Assembly: GCA_965216225.1 (NCBI GenBank)
Contig: CBDCFF010000008.1
Location: 1 to 52,199, forward strand
Origin: 3107 sp965216225
GTDB taxonomy: Bacteria > Pseudomonadota > Alphaproteobacteria > Rhodobacterales > Rhodobacteraceae
DNA: 52,199 nt
Direction: 5' to 3'
Positions 1 to 8,731 of the stretch are shown here, piece by piece (within the stretch, counting starts at the first letter, position 1; each line of letters opens with the position of its first letter). The position numbers and the translations under genes are program-made. A model generated the notes under the pieces. It made no database searches. It saw only the letters and a list, made by a program, of their open reading frames with translations, and was not told the DNA's origin.

Positions 1-1176
1 TGGAAGCGGAATTGGCCACACTCCTCGCCGCCCATGCCCGCGAGGTGACGGACGACGGCCGTGCGCGGCTGGTGCGCCATGGTCATCTGCCCGAGCGCGA
101 GGTCATGACCGGCATCGGCCCGGTACCAGTGAAGGTGCCGCGGATGCGGGACCGGGGCAATGTGGACGAAAAGATCCGTTTCGCCTCGTCGATCTTGCCG
201 CCTTGGCTGCGCAAGACCAGATCGATTGAGGAACTGCTGCCGTGGCTCTACCTTAAGGGCATTTCCACGGGCGACTTCCAGGAGGCTCTTGGGGCGCTGT
301 TGGGGCCGAACGCGGCAGGGCTTTCATCGAGCACCATCTCGCGATTGAAAGCGGACTGGGGGGCGGAGTATGAACGCTGGCAGCGCCGCGATCTCAGCGC
401 CCGGCGTTTCGTCTATGTCTGGGCCGATGGTGTCTATTTCCAACCGCGTATGGAAGAGCAGAAACAATGCGTTCTGGTGCTGATCGGCGCGGATGAGTGG
501 GGCCGCAAGGAGGTTCTGGGCCTCACCGACGGCTACCGTGAAAGCACGCAGAGTTGGCGCGAGTTGCTGCTCGATCTCAAGCGTCGCGGGCTGTCCCACG
601 CCCCCGATCTGGCCATTGGCGACGGCGCCTTGGGGTTCTGGGCGGCGCTGCGCGAAGTCTTCGGCAGCACCCGGGAACAACGGTGTTGGGTTCACAAGAC
701 CGGAAACGTTCTCAATGCCATGCCCAAATCGGTGCAGGCCAAAGCCAAAGGCCACCTGCATGATATCTGGCAGGCGGAAACGAAGACCGAAGCCGGGGCC
801 GCCTTCGATTTCTTCGTGGAAACCTACGGCGCGAAATATGACAAGGCGGTTGGGAAACTGACCAAAGACCGGGCTGTGCTGCTCTCCTTCTACGGCTTCC
901 CTGCTGAGCACTGGAAGCACATCCGAACCACGAACCCGATCGAGAGCACCTTCGCCACCGTCCGCCACCGCACCGGCAAAACCAAAGGCTGCCTGAGCCG
1001 CAAGACCGGGTTGGCCATGGCATTCAAGCTGATGATGTCAGCGCAGGCCAAGTGGCGAAAGCTCGACGGCGCCAACCGCATGCCAGAGATCATTGAAGGG
1101 GTTGAGTTCAGAGACGGGATCAAGCAAATTCACCACGCCGCCTGATCACACCATCACCAACTTTCGGGCATAGCTC
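1..1176 (+). mobile_element. IS256-family element, copy 1, cut off by the window start
   Basis: This is the 3' part of the same IS256 element seen complete at 5602-6978. Its right end (positions 1151-1176) carries the inverted-repeat core CCATCACCAACTTTCGGGC followed by ATAGCTC, which matches the ends of the complete copy. The left end lies outside the window, so a target duplication cannot be checked; the bases after the right end are AAGACTGAC. The element sits inside a histidine kinase gene and removes its catalytic domain. Confidence 0.9.
3..1145 (+). CDS. IS256-family transposase, 5'-truncated by the window edge
   Basis: A mutator-type (IS256) DDE transposase that cuts and joins its own element. 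The frame is open from base 3 and ends at TGA 1143-1145; about 35 N-terminal residues are missing compared with the complete 416-residue copy at 5633-6883. The protein is nearly identical to that copy; one difference I see is Lys in CLSRKTG where the other has Arg. Family features visible are the first acidic region YVWADGVYF, the LAIGDGALGFW segment, RCWVHKTGNVL, and the C-terminal TTNPIESTFATVRHRT block holding the catalytic Glu. Nothing seen would inactivate the part in view. Confidence 0.92.
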   Translation, partial: EAELATLLAAHAREVTDDGRARLVRHGHLPEREVMTGIGPVPVKVPRMRDRGNVDEKIRFASSILPPWLRKTRSIEELLPWLYLKGISTGDFQEALGALLGPNAAGLSSSTISRLKADWGAEYERWQRRDLSARRFVYVWADGVYFQPRMEEQKQCVLVLIGADEWGRKEVLGLTDGYRESTQSWRELLLDLKRRGLSHAPDLAIGDGALGFWAALREVFGSTREQRCWVHKTGNVLNAMPKSVQAKAKGHLHDIWQAETKTEAGAAFDFFVETYGAKYDKAVGKLTKDRAVLLSFYGFPAEHWKHIRTTNPIESTFATVRHRTGKTKGCLSRKTGLAMAFKLMMSAQAKWRKLDGANRMPEIIEGVEFRDGIKQIHHAA

Positions 1177-2169
1177 AAGACTGACCGGCGCATCCTCACC
1201 GGCAGCTTTTGCCAGAATGACATCGTTGCCCATGCGTTGCGCCCTGGCGACCGCCTCTCGCGCCAGCTGGATCGGCCCGACCTTCTCCATCTCATCCGCC
1301 GCGCCGCCGCGCACAAAATTCAGAAAACCGTCCAGCAGCCGTTCCATGTCATCCATGTCCCGCCGCAGCGCCTCTGTCTCATCACTTTCCTCCAGCGCCG
1401 AAAGCCCGAGTCGCAGCCGCGTCAGGGGCGTGCGCAGATCATGGCTGACACCGGAAAGCATGAGGGTGCGTTGCTCTGTCTGCCGCTCGATACGTGCCCG
1501 CATTTCCAGAAAGGAACGCCCTGCCGCACGCACTTCGGTGGCGCCGGCGGGATGGTATCGCATCGTCTGTCCCTTGCCGAACGCCTCTGCCGCACGCGCA
1601 AGCCGCATGATGGGCCTGAGTTGATTGCGCAGGAAAAGAGGCGCGATGGTCATCATCAGCGCCGTGGTGAAAAGCGTCAGAACCAGCAAATGATGTGGAT
1701 TCCTGGCCGAGACGCGGCGCCGTGGAAAACGAATCTCCAGCGGTCCGTGCATGGTGGTGATTGCGAATTGCACGATCTTGTCGTCGGAAGCCAGATTTAT
1801 TCCGGCGATTCCATCCAGTCCCGCCCGCAGGGTCCGAATGACGGTGATCCCCGAAAGATCATAACTCAGCCGGGAGTCGGCAACAGGACCGTCCCTGTCA
1901 TAAAGCGCCTCGATTGAAAGGGGGTCGGCAATGCGCCGGATCGCCTCTTCGGCGGCGGATTTCGAAGGGGCCTGATCGGCCGCGTTCAGCAGATACCGCA
2001 ACTCGGGCAGAATGTTCTGCGTCATCTGCCGGGTCACGTCTTCAAACAGGCGCTGGATGACGACGATGGAAACCACAAGCTGAAGCGTGACAATGGGTAC
2101 GATCAGGATAAGCGCCGCCCGCCCGTAAAGGCCGCGGGGCATATAGTTCTTGAGCCGGCCGAATTGCAT
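1177..2169 (-). pseudogene. EnvZ-like sensor histidine kinase, C-terminus removed by IS256
   Basis: An inner-membrane two-component sensor of the EnvZ/OmpR type. From the start at 2169 (MQFGRLKNYMPRGLYGRAAL, an N-terminus I recall as typical for Rhodobacterales EnvZ homologues) it has a first membrane segment (about residues 16-36), a periplasmic loop, a second membrane segment, a HAMP linker, and the DHp helix with the phospho-acceptor His in VSHDLRTPLTRLRLGL. Coding continuity stops where the IS256 right end joins at 1176/1177. The frame then runs 18 or so codons into the IS and stops at 1120. The HATPase_c domain (N, G1 and G2 boxes) is absent, so the kinase should be unable to autophosphorylate. 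No cognate response regulator gene lies upstream; the next feature is tRNA-Asn on the other strand. I see no strong ribosome binding site before 2169. Confidence 0.85.
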
Positions 2170-2384
2170 GGCAGAAGAATAGCTGCGCAAGGCGGTGACG
2201 AAAAGAGGCAGGATGATCGATTCACGCTCCCCGCTGGCGACGTGGTTTCCGGCGGGATTGTCTGCCGGGTTCTTCACACGAGGGGAGCGCCGGCCGATAC
2301 GGCGATTGGCCGGGAAATTCCTGCGAAATTCTGCCGGAACCCTCTGGACGGCACCCTGCGGGACGGCTATATCAGCCACCGTAT

Positions 2385-2459
2385 TCCGGCGTAGCTCAGC
2401 GGTAGAGCAGTTGACTGTTAATCAATTGGTCGTAGGTTCGATCCCTACCGCCGGAGCCA
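2385..2459 (+). tRNA. tRNA-Asn (anticodon GTT)
   Basis: The cloverleaf is read directly. The acceptor arm TCCGGCG pairs with CGCCGGA, the D arm holds GTAGCTCAGCGGTAGAGC, the anticodon loop CTGTTAA has anticodon GTT at 2417-2419, the T arm is GTAGGTTCGATCCCTAC, the discriminator base is G, and the CCA end is encoded. It is 75 nt with CCA. The gene lies between two IS-damaged genes, and no integrase is seen beside it. Confidence 0.97.
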
Positions 2460-2532
2460 AAATCCCCCGCAGCCCCGTCCGCAGCCCTGTCCCGCAGCCC
2501 TGTCCCGCGGGCATATCGGGCGTTTGTCGGCC

Positions 2533-2819
2533 TCAACCCTGCACCGCCTTCATGAAGCGGTCGCGGATGACAACCGGGTCCATCGCGATAACCGGCCTTC
2601 CGGCGTTGCCACTTTCGCACTTGCACACGATGATCGTCATCCGCCGTGCGTCGATCGCCGCCTGCAACGCGCGGCCGGTCCCTTCGGCGGGGCACTTCAC
2701 CACATTCCCGCACCCGCAGGCCCGCGCCACCGCAGCCAGAGAGGTCTTCTTGCCCGCATAGGTCGGCTGATCCCCGGTCGAGCCATAAGACCCGTTATCC
2801 ACGATCAGCAGGATGTAGG
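2533..2819 (-). pseudogene. TPP-dependent decarboxylase fragment (sulfopyruvate/phosphonopyruvate type), cut by IS481
   Basis: Only about 95 C-terminal residues remain, ending at TGA (2533-2535). The surviving start has ILLIVDNGSYGSTGDQPT, which resembles the end of the thiamine-pyrophosphate motif in sulfopyruvate decarboxylase beta subunits (ComE) and phosphonopyruvate decarboxylases. It is followed by LAAVARACGCGNVVKCPAEG and a short C-terminal strand-helix. Similarity to coding sequence ends exactly where the IS481 left end (TGTTTGATCCCAGG) begins at 2820. The rest of the gene is not elsewhere in the window. It cannot be functional. The choice between sulfopyruvate and phosphonopyruvate decarboxylase is uncertain. 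Confidence 0.65.
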
Positions 2820-2875
2820 TGTTTGATCCCAGGTTTTGATGGTGCGATCTTTTCTTTGGAATGGAAGGAAGCATT

Positions 2876-3881
2876 ATGGGACAAGTTCGCCACGGCAGCG
2901 CCACGACCACGCACGCTGTCCGGGCAGCAATACAGCGATCGCAAGCTTCGACCGCGGCGCCGGGCAGGGAGTCGGGCATCGACCCGAAGACAGTCGCCAA
3001 ATGGCGCAAGCGCGAGACGGTCGAGGATCCGAAGACCGGACCGAGGGAGCCACATTCAACCGTCCCGACCGGGGCCGGGAGGCCATGATCGTCGCATTTC
3101 GGCGCCACACTGTTGCCGCCGGCCGCCGGACGATTGCCTCCACGCCTTGCAGCCGACCATGCCTCACCTGACGCGGTCGGCGTTGCATCGCTGCCTTCAG
3201 CGGCACGGCATCTCGCGCCTGCCTGAGGTCGAGGGCGACAAACCGCAGCGCCAGCGGTTCAAACGTTACCCTGTCGGTTTCTTCCACATCGACATTGCCG
3301 AAGTTCAGACCACCGGGGGCAAGCTCTATCTCTTCGTCGGCATCGACCACACCAGCAAGTTCGCCGTCGCCCAACTCGTGGACAAGGCCGACAGGCGCAC
3401 CGCGTGGGAGTTCCTGCAGCACATGCTCGAAGCCGTGCCCTGCCAGGTCCACACCATTCTCACTGACAATGGCATCCAGTTCGCCGAGCGGCCCCGGAAC
3501 CGCAACACGATCCATTCCCGGCCAATGCGCTTCGACGTGATTTGCGAGGCCAACGGGATCAAGCACCGCCTGACCAGGCCCAACCATCCATGGAGCCGCG
3601 AGGACAGGAAAACAGTCCGGGGGACTGTTTTCCCGAATGGCGGGCAAGTGGAAAGGATGAACCGCACCATCAAGGACGCGACCGTCAAACGCTTCCATTA
3701 TGACAACCATGATCAGCTTCGAACGCATCCGACTGACTTCCTGGCAGCCTGCAACTTCGCCCGGCGGCTCAAGACCCTCGGCGGCCTCACGCCCTGTGAA
3801 TACATCTGCAAAATCCGGACAACAGAGCCTGAAAGGTGCAAACTCGATCCGATCCACCACAGGCCGGGACTGAACATGTAG
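2876..3881 (+). pseudogene. IS481-family transposase A, frameshifted, with a palindromic insertion
   Basis: Starts at ATG 2876 behind GGAAGGAAGC. The N-terminal helix-turn-helix part (MGQVRHGSATTTHAVRAAIQ, then SGIDPKTVAKWRKRETVEDP) reads in one frame until about 3085. The rve/integrase core then continues in another frame from about 3130 to the stop at 3881. The DDE residues are visible in FFHIDIAEVQ, TILTDNGIQF and GGQVERMNRT. Between NHPW and NGGQVER there is an in-frame extension of about 14 codons, made by a perfect hairpin at 3607-3633, right next to the catalytic Glu. The frameshift and the insertion make activity unlikely. Confidence 0.88.
3607..3633. repeat. Perfect 12-bp-arm palindrome inserted in IS481-A transposase
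   Basis: The arms GGAAAACAGTCC (3607-3618) and GGACTGTTTTCC (3622-3633) are exact reverse complements with a 3-nt GGG loop. The palindrome sits inside the extra segment between the conserved HPW and NG.QVER blocks of the IS481 integrase core, so it looks like a small palindromic unit that entered the gene without breaking the local frame. Confidence 0.85.
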
Positions 3882-3972
3882 TCTCCATCCCGGACGATCG
3901 GATAGACCCTCGCCGCTCCAGCCTGTTCATGGCAGGATCAATCCTGCGTGAGATTCGGGACGGGAGCAAGAC

Positions 3973-4942
3973 ATGCTGATTTCGTTGCACAAGCAGGCGA
4001 CAACGACGCCGAAGATCAGGGCCGCAATCCAGGCGAGCAAAGAACCCGCGTGGATCGTGGCCGAGCGCTATGGCATCCCGGAGCAGACCGTCTGGAGACA
4101 CCGTCCACGACCGGAGCCACACGGCGCACAGGTTGCAGACCACACTCACGCCAGCACAGGAGGCCGTGGCGGTCTCGCCGAGGAAGACGCTGCTGCTGCC
4201 GCTCGACGACCTGCTCGCCGTGGTCCGCGAGTTTCTCAACCCGACCGTCTCGCGCTCCGGGCCGGACCGATGCCTGCGCCGATGCCTGCGCCGTCATGGG
4301 CTCGGCTCCCTCCGTGACCTGAAGCCGAAGGTGGCGAAGCCCGCGCACAAGCCTTTCAAGGCATACGAGCCCTGCTCCATCCACATCGACGTGAAATACC
4401 TGCCGCAGATGGCCGATGAGGAGAAGCGCCGGTATCTGTTCGTCGCGATCGACCGCGCCACCCGCCGGGTCTTCGTGCGCATCCATCCGGCGAAGACTGC
4501 GGCCAACGCCCGCCGGTTCCTGCGCGACCTGGAGCGCGCCGCCCCGATGCGGATCACCCGCGTGCTGACGGACAATGGCAAGGAGTTCACCGACAGGCTC
4601 TTCGGCCTTCGCCGCCGCGCCGCGACCGGCAATCATGAGTTCGACCGCCTCTGCGCCGGGTTCGGGATCGAGCATCGCCTGGCCCCACCGATGCGGCCGC
4701 AGACCAACGGCATGGTCGAGCGTTTCAACGGTCGGATCGGGGACGTGCTCCAGAGCCACCGCTTCCGCAGCGGCGAGGACCTGGAGCGGACGATCTTGCG
4801 GTACGTCCGCCTCTGCAACAGCCAGTTGCCGCAATCTGTTCTGAAAGGCCGCACGCCAATTGATGCGCTCAAGGACTGGCATCGAGAAAAGCCCGAACTC
4901 TTCAGAAAGCAGCCATACAATCACACGGGATGTGACGGTTAA
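3973..4942 (+). pseudogene. IS481-family transposase B, frameshifted relic
   Basis: A different IS481 transposase from element A. The start MLISLHKQATTTPKIRAAIQ (ATG 3973) with helix-turn-helix WIVAERYGIPEQTVW reads in one frame. After about 4096 the frame changes, because the usual KWRKR segment between the HTH and DTVHDRSHT is missing (about 14 nt lost). The core then continues to TAA 4940-4942. The DDE residues are in IHIDVKYLPQ, RVLTDNGKEFT and NGMVERFNGR. The C-terminus (ELFRKQPYNHTGCDG) looks natural. The terminal inverted repeats were not identified with certainty. Confidence 0.85.
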
Positions 4943-5592
4943 CAAAGCCCTGAGCCTTCTGTATCTCCGCTTCGTTAATGTGTTCCCGTCAGCAACCCTG
5001 GCCGAGGCTGGCGACGGGCTTGCTGCGGCAGGGGTCCAGACCCGGCAATTGCTGCCCGCGCAGATCAGGGTCTTTGCCGCAAGCCGGGGCGCACGCAGGC
5101 CAGTATCCGCCCGGACCGACGCGGAACCCATCGCCCGCTTCATGGTCATCAGAGCCGAGGCGGGGTGCTGCCTTCCTCATGAAAAGCGGTGCCTTCCCGG
5201 AGCGTTGACTTCAAGGCGCGGGCAGCTTGTGGAAACCCGCAAACGCCTGCCGGCGCAAATCAGGGCGCAGCGGAAGCACGGTGGAAGCACAGCACTGATG
5301 TGCCCTTCGAAGAGTTGGATGCCGGGCTCAGAACCCCGTTGGATCGTCAGATTGCCGAGGTGGAAAAGCGGATCGGGCAGCTTGTCGCCGTCAATGCCGC
5401 ACCGGCCCGCACCGCGCAAATCCTGCGATCAATTCCTGGCGTCGGCCCGCTCGCCAGTACGATGCTGATCGCCGGGATGCCGGAACCCTGCGCGGCAGGC
5501 GTGCCACAGGCGGAGGGCGGCGTCAGCTGCGACACGTCATGTTCCAGACCTGTCGCCGTCCATCACAATCGCGGCCTCAGAACCTTCGCAGA

Positions 5593-5601
5593 TCGCCTGC
5601 G
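5593..5601. repeat. Target-site duplication (left) of IS256 copy 2
   Basis: TCGCCTGCG at 5593-5601 recurs directly at 6979-6987, flanking the element. A 9-bp duplication is within the known range for IS256-family elements. Confidence 0.9.
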
Positions 5602-6978
5602 GAGCTATGCCCGAAAGTTGGTGATGGTGTGATCAGGCGGCGTGGTGAATTTGCTTGATCCCGTCTCTGAACTCAACCCCTTCAATGATCTCTGGCATGC
5701 GGTTGGCGCCGTCGAGCTTTCGCCACTTGGCCTGCGCTGACATCATCAGCTTGAATGCCATGGCCAACCCGGTCCTGCGGCTCAGGCAGCCTTTGGTTTT
5801 GCCGGTGCGGTGGCGGACGGTGGCGAAGGTGCTCTCGATCGGGTTCGTGGTTCGGATGTGCTTCCAGTGCTCAGCAGGGAAGCCGTAGAAGGAGAGCAGC
5901 ACAGCCCGGTCTTTGGTCAGTTTCCCAACCGCCTTGTCATATTTCGCGCCGTAGGTTTCCACGAAGAAATCGAAGGCGGCCCCGGCTTCGGTCTTCGTTT
6001 CCGCCTGCCAGATATCATGCAGGTGGCCCTTGGCTTTGGCCTGCACCGATTTGGGCATGGCGTTGAGAACGTTTCCGGTCTTGTGAACCCAACACCGTTG
6101 TTCCCGGGTGCTGCCGAAGACTTCGCGCAGCGCCGCCCAGAACCCCAAGGCACCGTCGCCAATGGCCAGATCGGGGGCGTGGGACAGCCCGCGACGCTTG
6201 AGATCGAGCAGCAACTCGCGCCAACTCTGCGTGCTTTCACGGTAGCCGTCGGTGAGCCCCAGAACCTCCTTGCGGCCCCACTCATCCGCGCCGATCAGCA
6301 CCAGAACGCATTGTTTCTGCTCTTCCATACGCGGTTGGAAATAGACACCATCGGCCCAGACATAGACGAAACGCCGGGCGCTGAGATCGCGGCGCTGCCA
6401 GCGTTCATACTCCGCCCCCCAGTCCGCTTTCAATCGCGAGATGGTGCTCGATGAAAGCCCTGCCGCGTTCGGCCCCAACAGCGCCCCAAGAGCCTCCTGG
6501 AAGTCGCCCGTGGAAATGCCCTTAAGATAGAGCCACGGCAGCAGTTCCTCAATCGATCTGGTCTTGCGCAGCCAGGGCGGCAAGATCGACGAGGCGAAAC
6601 GGATCTTTTCGTCCACATTGCCCCGGTCCCGCATCCGCGGCACCTTCACTGGTACCGGGCCGATGCCGGTCATGACCTCGCGCTCGGGCAGATGACCATG
6701 GCGCACCAGCCGCGCACGGCCGTCGTCCGTCACCTCGCGGGCATGGGCGGCGAGGAGCGTGGCCAATTCCGCTTCCACCGCCTGTTTGAGCAGTTGGCGC
6801 GCGCCGGTTTGCAGGATGTCGGTCAGCGGGTCAGACGAAAATCCCGATGGATCGGGCAACGGCGTGATGGTAGACTTCGTCATGTGGCATATCCTTTTCT
6901 CTGCTGAGAATTGCGGCGCGTGAACAACGCCATGATATGCCGCCAATCAGCGCCATCACCAACTTTCGGCTATAACTC
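5602..6978 (-). mobile_element. Complete IS256-family element, copy 2 (1377 bp)
   Basis: The ends form an inverted repeat: the left end reads GAGCTATGCCCGAAAGTTGG and the complement of the right end reads GAGTTATAGCCGAAAGTTGG, continuing with TGATGG on both sides. Direct 9-bp repeats flank it. It encodes one intact transposase on the minus strand. It is the only undamaged copy of this element in view and the likely source type for copies 1 and 3. It lies in the relic IS110 gene. Confidence 0.95.
5633..6883 (-). CDS. IS256-family transposase, intact (416 residues)
   Basis: Mutator-type DDE transposase. I chose ATG 6883 (MTKSTITPLPDPSGFSSDPL) because AAAAGGATATG lies just upstream; an in-frame ATG at 6946 would read through the inverted-repeat region. 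The stop is TGA 5633-5635. Features in order: an N-terminal region with LLKQAVEAELATLLAAHARE, a PVPVKVPRMRDRG strand, the first acidic motif YVWADGVYF, LAIGDGALGFW, RCWVHKTGNVL, and the Glu-bearing TTNPIESTFATVRHRT. The length is normal for the family. No frameshift or stop is seen, so it could be active. Confidence 0.95.
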   Translation of the reverse strand: MTKSTITPLPDPSGFSSDPLTDILQTGARQLLKQAVEAELATLLAAHAREVTDDGRARLVRHGHLPEREVMTGIGPVPVKVPRMRDRGNVDEKIRFASSILPPWLRKTRSIEELLPWLYLKGISTGDFQEALGALLGPNAAGLSSSTISRLKADWGAEYERWQRRDLSARRFVYVWADGVYFQPRMEEQKQCVLVLIGADEWGRKEVLGLTDGYRESTQSWRELLLDLKRRGLSHAPDLAIGDGALGFWAALREVFGSTREQRCWVHKTGNVLNAMPKSVQAKAKGHLHDIWQAETKTEAGAAFDFFVETYGAKYDKAVGKLTKDRAVLLSFYGFPAEHWKHIRTTNPIESTFATVRHRTGKTKGCLSRRTGLAMAFKLMMSAQAKWRKLDGANRMPEIIEGVEFRDGIKQIHHAA

Positions 6979-6987
6979 TCGCCTGCG
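6979..6987. repeat. Target-site duplication (right) of IS256 copy 2
   Basis: TCGCCTGCG, identical to 5593-5601. Removing the element and one copy of this repeat rejoins the IS110 relic. Confidence 0.9.
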
Positions 6988-7121
6988 GGAACGCTGGAAG
7001 CCACACAAAGTCATCATCACAGGCGTGGCGCGAAAGCCTGTCACCATCGCCAACGCGCTCTGTAAATTACGCGGTACTGTACCGTGATGTCTGGAAATTT
7101 GTCCGAGGTTTGCGCTTTGAG

Positions 7122-7156
7122 GCGTTTTACCGGGGGAATGCCCTCCAGTAAAACGC
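7122..7156. repeat. Inverted repeat upstream of a second IS256-type relic
   Basis: GCGTTTTAC (7122-7130) and GTAAAACGC (7148-7156) are perfect 9-bp arms with a 17-nt loop. They lie in the untranslated stretch between the IS110 relic and the transposase fragment at 7207, so they may be a terminal or regulatory hairpin of that lost element. Confidence 0.5.
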
Positions 7157-7206
7157 AGCGCCATCGTGCTCTCCCATGGCGTTGGAACACATCATGGAGG
7201 AAGCAA

Positions 7207-7395
7207 ATGGACCTGCGACACGATACGATGATCAAGGCTGTTCTGGAACATCTGATCGGGCACGGAGCAAATGACATCGGGCGAGTCTCTGGCCGGCTTT
7301 GCGAGCTTGCGATGCAGATCGAGCGGGAGCAGTTTCCCGGGGCCGGGCATTATGAGCATATCCCCGCACGGCAAGGGTTCGCGCGCTTGCACTTA
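7207..7395 (+). pseudogene. N-terminal fragment of a second, different IS256-family transposase
   Basis: ATG 7207 follows GGAGGAAGCAA. The fragment begins MDLRHDTMIKAVLEHLIGHG and continues through RLCELAMQIEREQFPGAGHY, a start I recognise from IS256-type transposases of alphaproteobacteria, distinct from the 416-residue one in this window. Similarity stops near 7395; the frame stays open to 7572 but no longer resembles a transposase. From 7396 to 7613 I see no gene, only unassigned sequence up to the prs stop codon. Confidence 0.65.
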
Positions 7396-7613
7396 CCCAC
7401 ACGTTGTTGGAGAGCAGGGATTTGCGACCCGGAAGCCTTTGACGAGGTCAGCCAGACGGGTGAAACCGCGCCAGATCACTGTTGTTCCGGGAGGCGGGTC
7501 GCTTTTGCGGTCCGGATAACCACCCGGACGGGCGGCGGCAATTTACGGACATCGGGCGGCGTAATCCCATAACCTGATTTGGGTATTCAGCTCCGGCATC
7601 CGGTGGATCGGGG

Positions 7614-8630
7614 TCAGGTCTTGAACAACCCTTCATAAACCGGTTCCAGCATCGTGTGATCGAAAAGCGACGAGACAGACGTGCCGTTCCAGGTATTCAG
7701 GATGGCCTGGGCGAATATTGGCGCGGTGGGCACGATGCGAATATTCGGCGCCGCCCTGACAGCGACGGTCGGGGAAATCGTGTCGGTGATCACCAGGTTT
7801 TTCATCGCCGAACTGGCCACACGCTCTACCGCCGGGCCGCTCAATACCCCGTGCGTGATATAGGAATGCACCTCACGCGCGCCGTTTTCCATCAATACGC
7901 CCGCAGCTTTGCAAAGCGTCCCCGCGGTATCCACGATGTCGTCGATGATCAGGCAGACCTTGTCCTTCACTTCGCCGATCACGGTCATCTCCGCCACCTC
8001 GCCGGGCTTGCCGCGCCGCTTGTCCACGATCGACAGGGGCGCACCGATACGCTGCGCCAGATCGCGGGCGCGGGCCACCCCGCCCACGTCGGGCGAGACG
8101 ACCATGATCTCTGCCATCCGGTCCCTGAACTGATACATGACATCCAGCGCAAAGATCGGGGCCGCGTACAGGTTGTCCACCGGAATATCGAAAAAGCCCT
8201 GAATCTGGGTGGCGTGCAGGTCAAGCGTCAACACCCGCTCCACGCCCGCCCCGGTCAGCATGTTGGCCACGAGCTTGGCGGTAATGGGGGTGCGGGCCTT
8301 GGAACGCCGATCCTGCCGCGCATAGCCGAAATAGGGGATCACGGCGGTAATGCGGGCGGCAGAAGACCGGCGCAGCGCATCGGCGATGATCAGCAGTTCC
8401 ATCAGATTGTCATTGGCGGGGTTGGAGGTCGGCTGGATGATGAACATATCCTCGCCGCGCACGTTCTCGAAGACCTCGACAAAGATTTCGGCGTCGTTGA
8501 AGCGTTCGACCCGCGCCTTGACCAGCCCGAGGCTGACGCCCCGAAGCATGGACATGCGCCGGGCGACGGCCCTGGCCAGTTCCGGGTTGGCATTGCCGGA
8601 AATCAGTTTCGGTTCGGGCGTGACGGGCAT
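7614..8630 (-). CDS. prs: Ribose-phosphate pyrophosphokinase (PRPP synthase)
   Basis: Makes 5-phosphoribosyl 1-diphosphate from ribose 5-phosphate and ATP, feeding nucleotide, histidine and tryptophan synthesis in the cytosol. From ATG 8630 the protein is 338 residues, near the usual length plus a short N-terminal extension typical of alphaproteobacteria (MPVTPEPKLISGNANPELAR). Motifs visible: FNDAEIFVEVFENVRGEDMF, the ATP flexible-loop region PYFGYARQDRRSKARTPITA, the metal-binding TLDLHATQIQGFFDIPVDNL, and the PRPP loop IIDDIVDTAGTLCKAA. It is divergent from the isomerase-like gene at 8732, with about 100 nt between the two starts. Intact. Confidence 0.97.
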   Translation of the reverse strand: MPVTPEPKLISGNANPELARAVARRMSMLRGVSLGLVKARVERFNDAEIFVEVFENVRGEDMFIIQPTSNPANDNLMELLIIADALRRSSAARITAVIPYFGYARQDRRSKARTPITAKLVANMLTGAGVERVLTLDLHATQIQGFFDIPVDNLYAAPIFALDVMYQFRDRMAEIMVVSPDVGGVARARDLAQRIGAPLSIVDKRRGKPGEVAEMTVIGEVKDKVCLIIDDIVDTAGTLCKAAGVLMENGAREVHSYITHGVLSGPAVERVASSAMKNLVITDTISPTVAVRAAPNIRIVPTAPIFAQAILNTWNGTSVSSLFDHTMLEPVYEGLFKT

Positions 8631-8731
8631 TGTCGTGTCTCCGGGACCGCCCCCTTGACGGAATCGTGATGTGACACCGCTTAGCACCCGGTTCATGTCT
8701 TGCAAAGAATACAACGAACGGGAATGTGAAG

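Larger units (their letters stand above)
2820..3884 (+). mobile_element. IS481-family element A, right end lost
   Basis: The left end begins TGTTTGATCCCAGGTTTTGA at 2820, directly abutting the TPP-enzyme fragment. The transposase gene fills the element and is frameshifted. After the stop codon at 3881 I do not find the matching inverted repeat, so the right end seems deleted where the next IS481 relic begins. Confidence 0.75.
4993..7080 (+). pseudogene. Decayed IS110-family transposase relic, split by IS256 copy 2
   Basis: Two pieces of one IS110-type gene, 4993-5601 and 6979-about 7080, remain on either side of IS256 copy 2. The first piece shows a degraded DEDD-domain end (AAGVQTRQLLPAQIRVFAAS..., DAEPIARFM) and the start of the C-terminal Transposase_20 domain (QILRSIPGVGPLASTMLIAG). 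The second gives the C-terminal helix RWKPHKVIITGVARKPVTIA. Several frameshifts are present and the N-terminal half is missing, so it was dead or dying before IS256 entered. It is a different, older element than the IS110 at 12885-14036. Confidence 0.75.

Noticed and set aside
2460..2532. Short direct repeats CGCAGCCCTGTCC after tRNA-Asn as an attachment site
   Set aside because: They do not copy the tRNA 3' end and no integrase is nearby; they look like simple local duplication.
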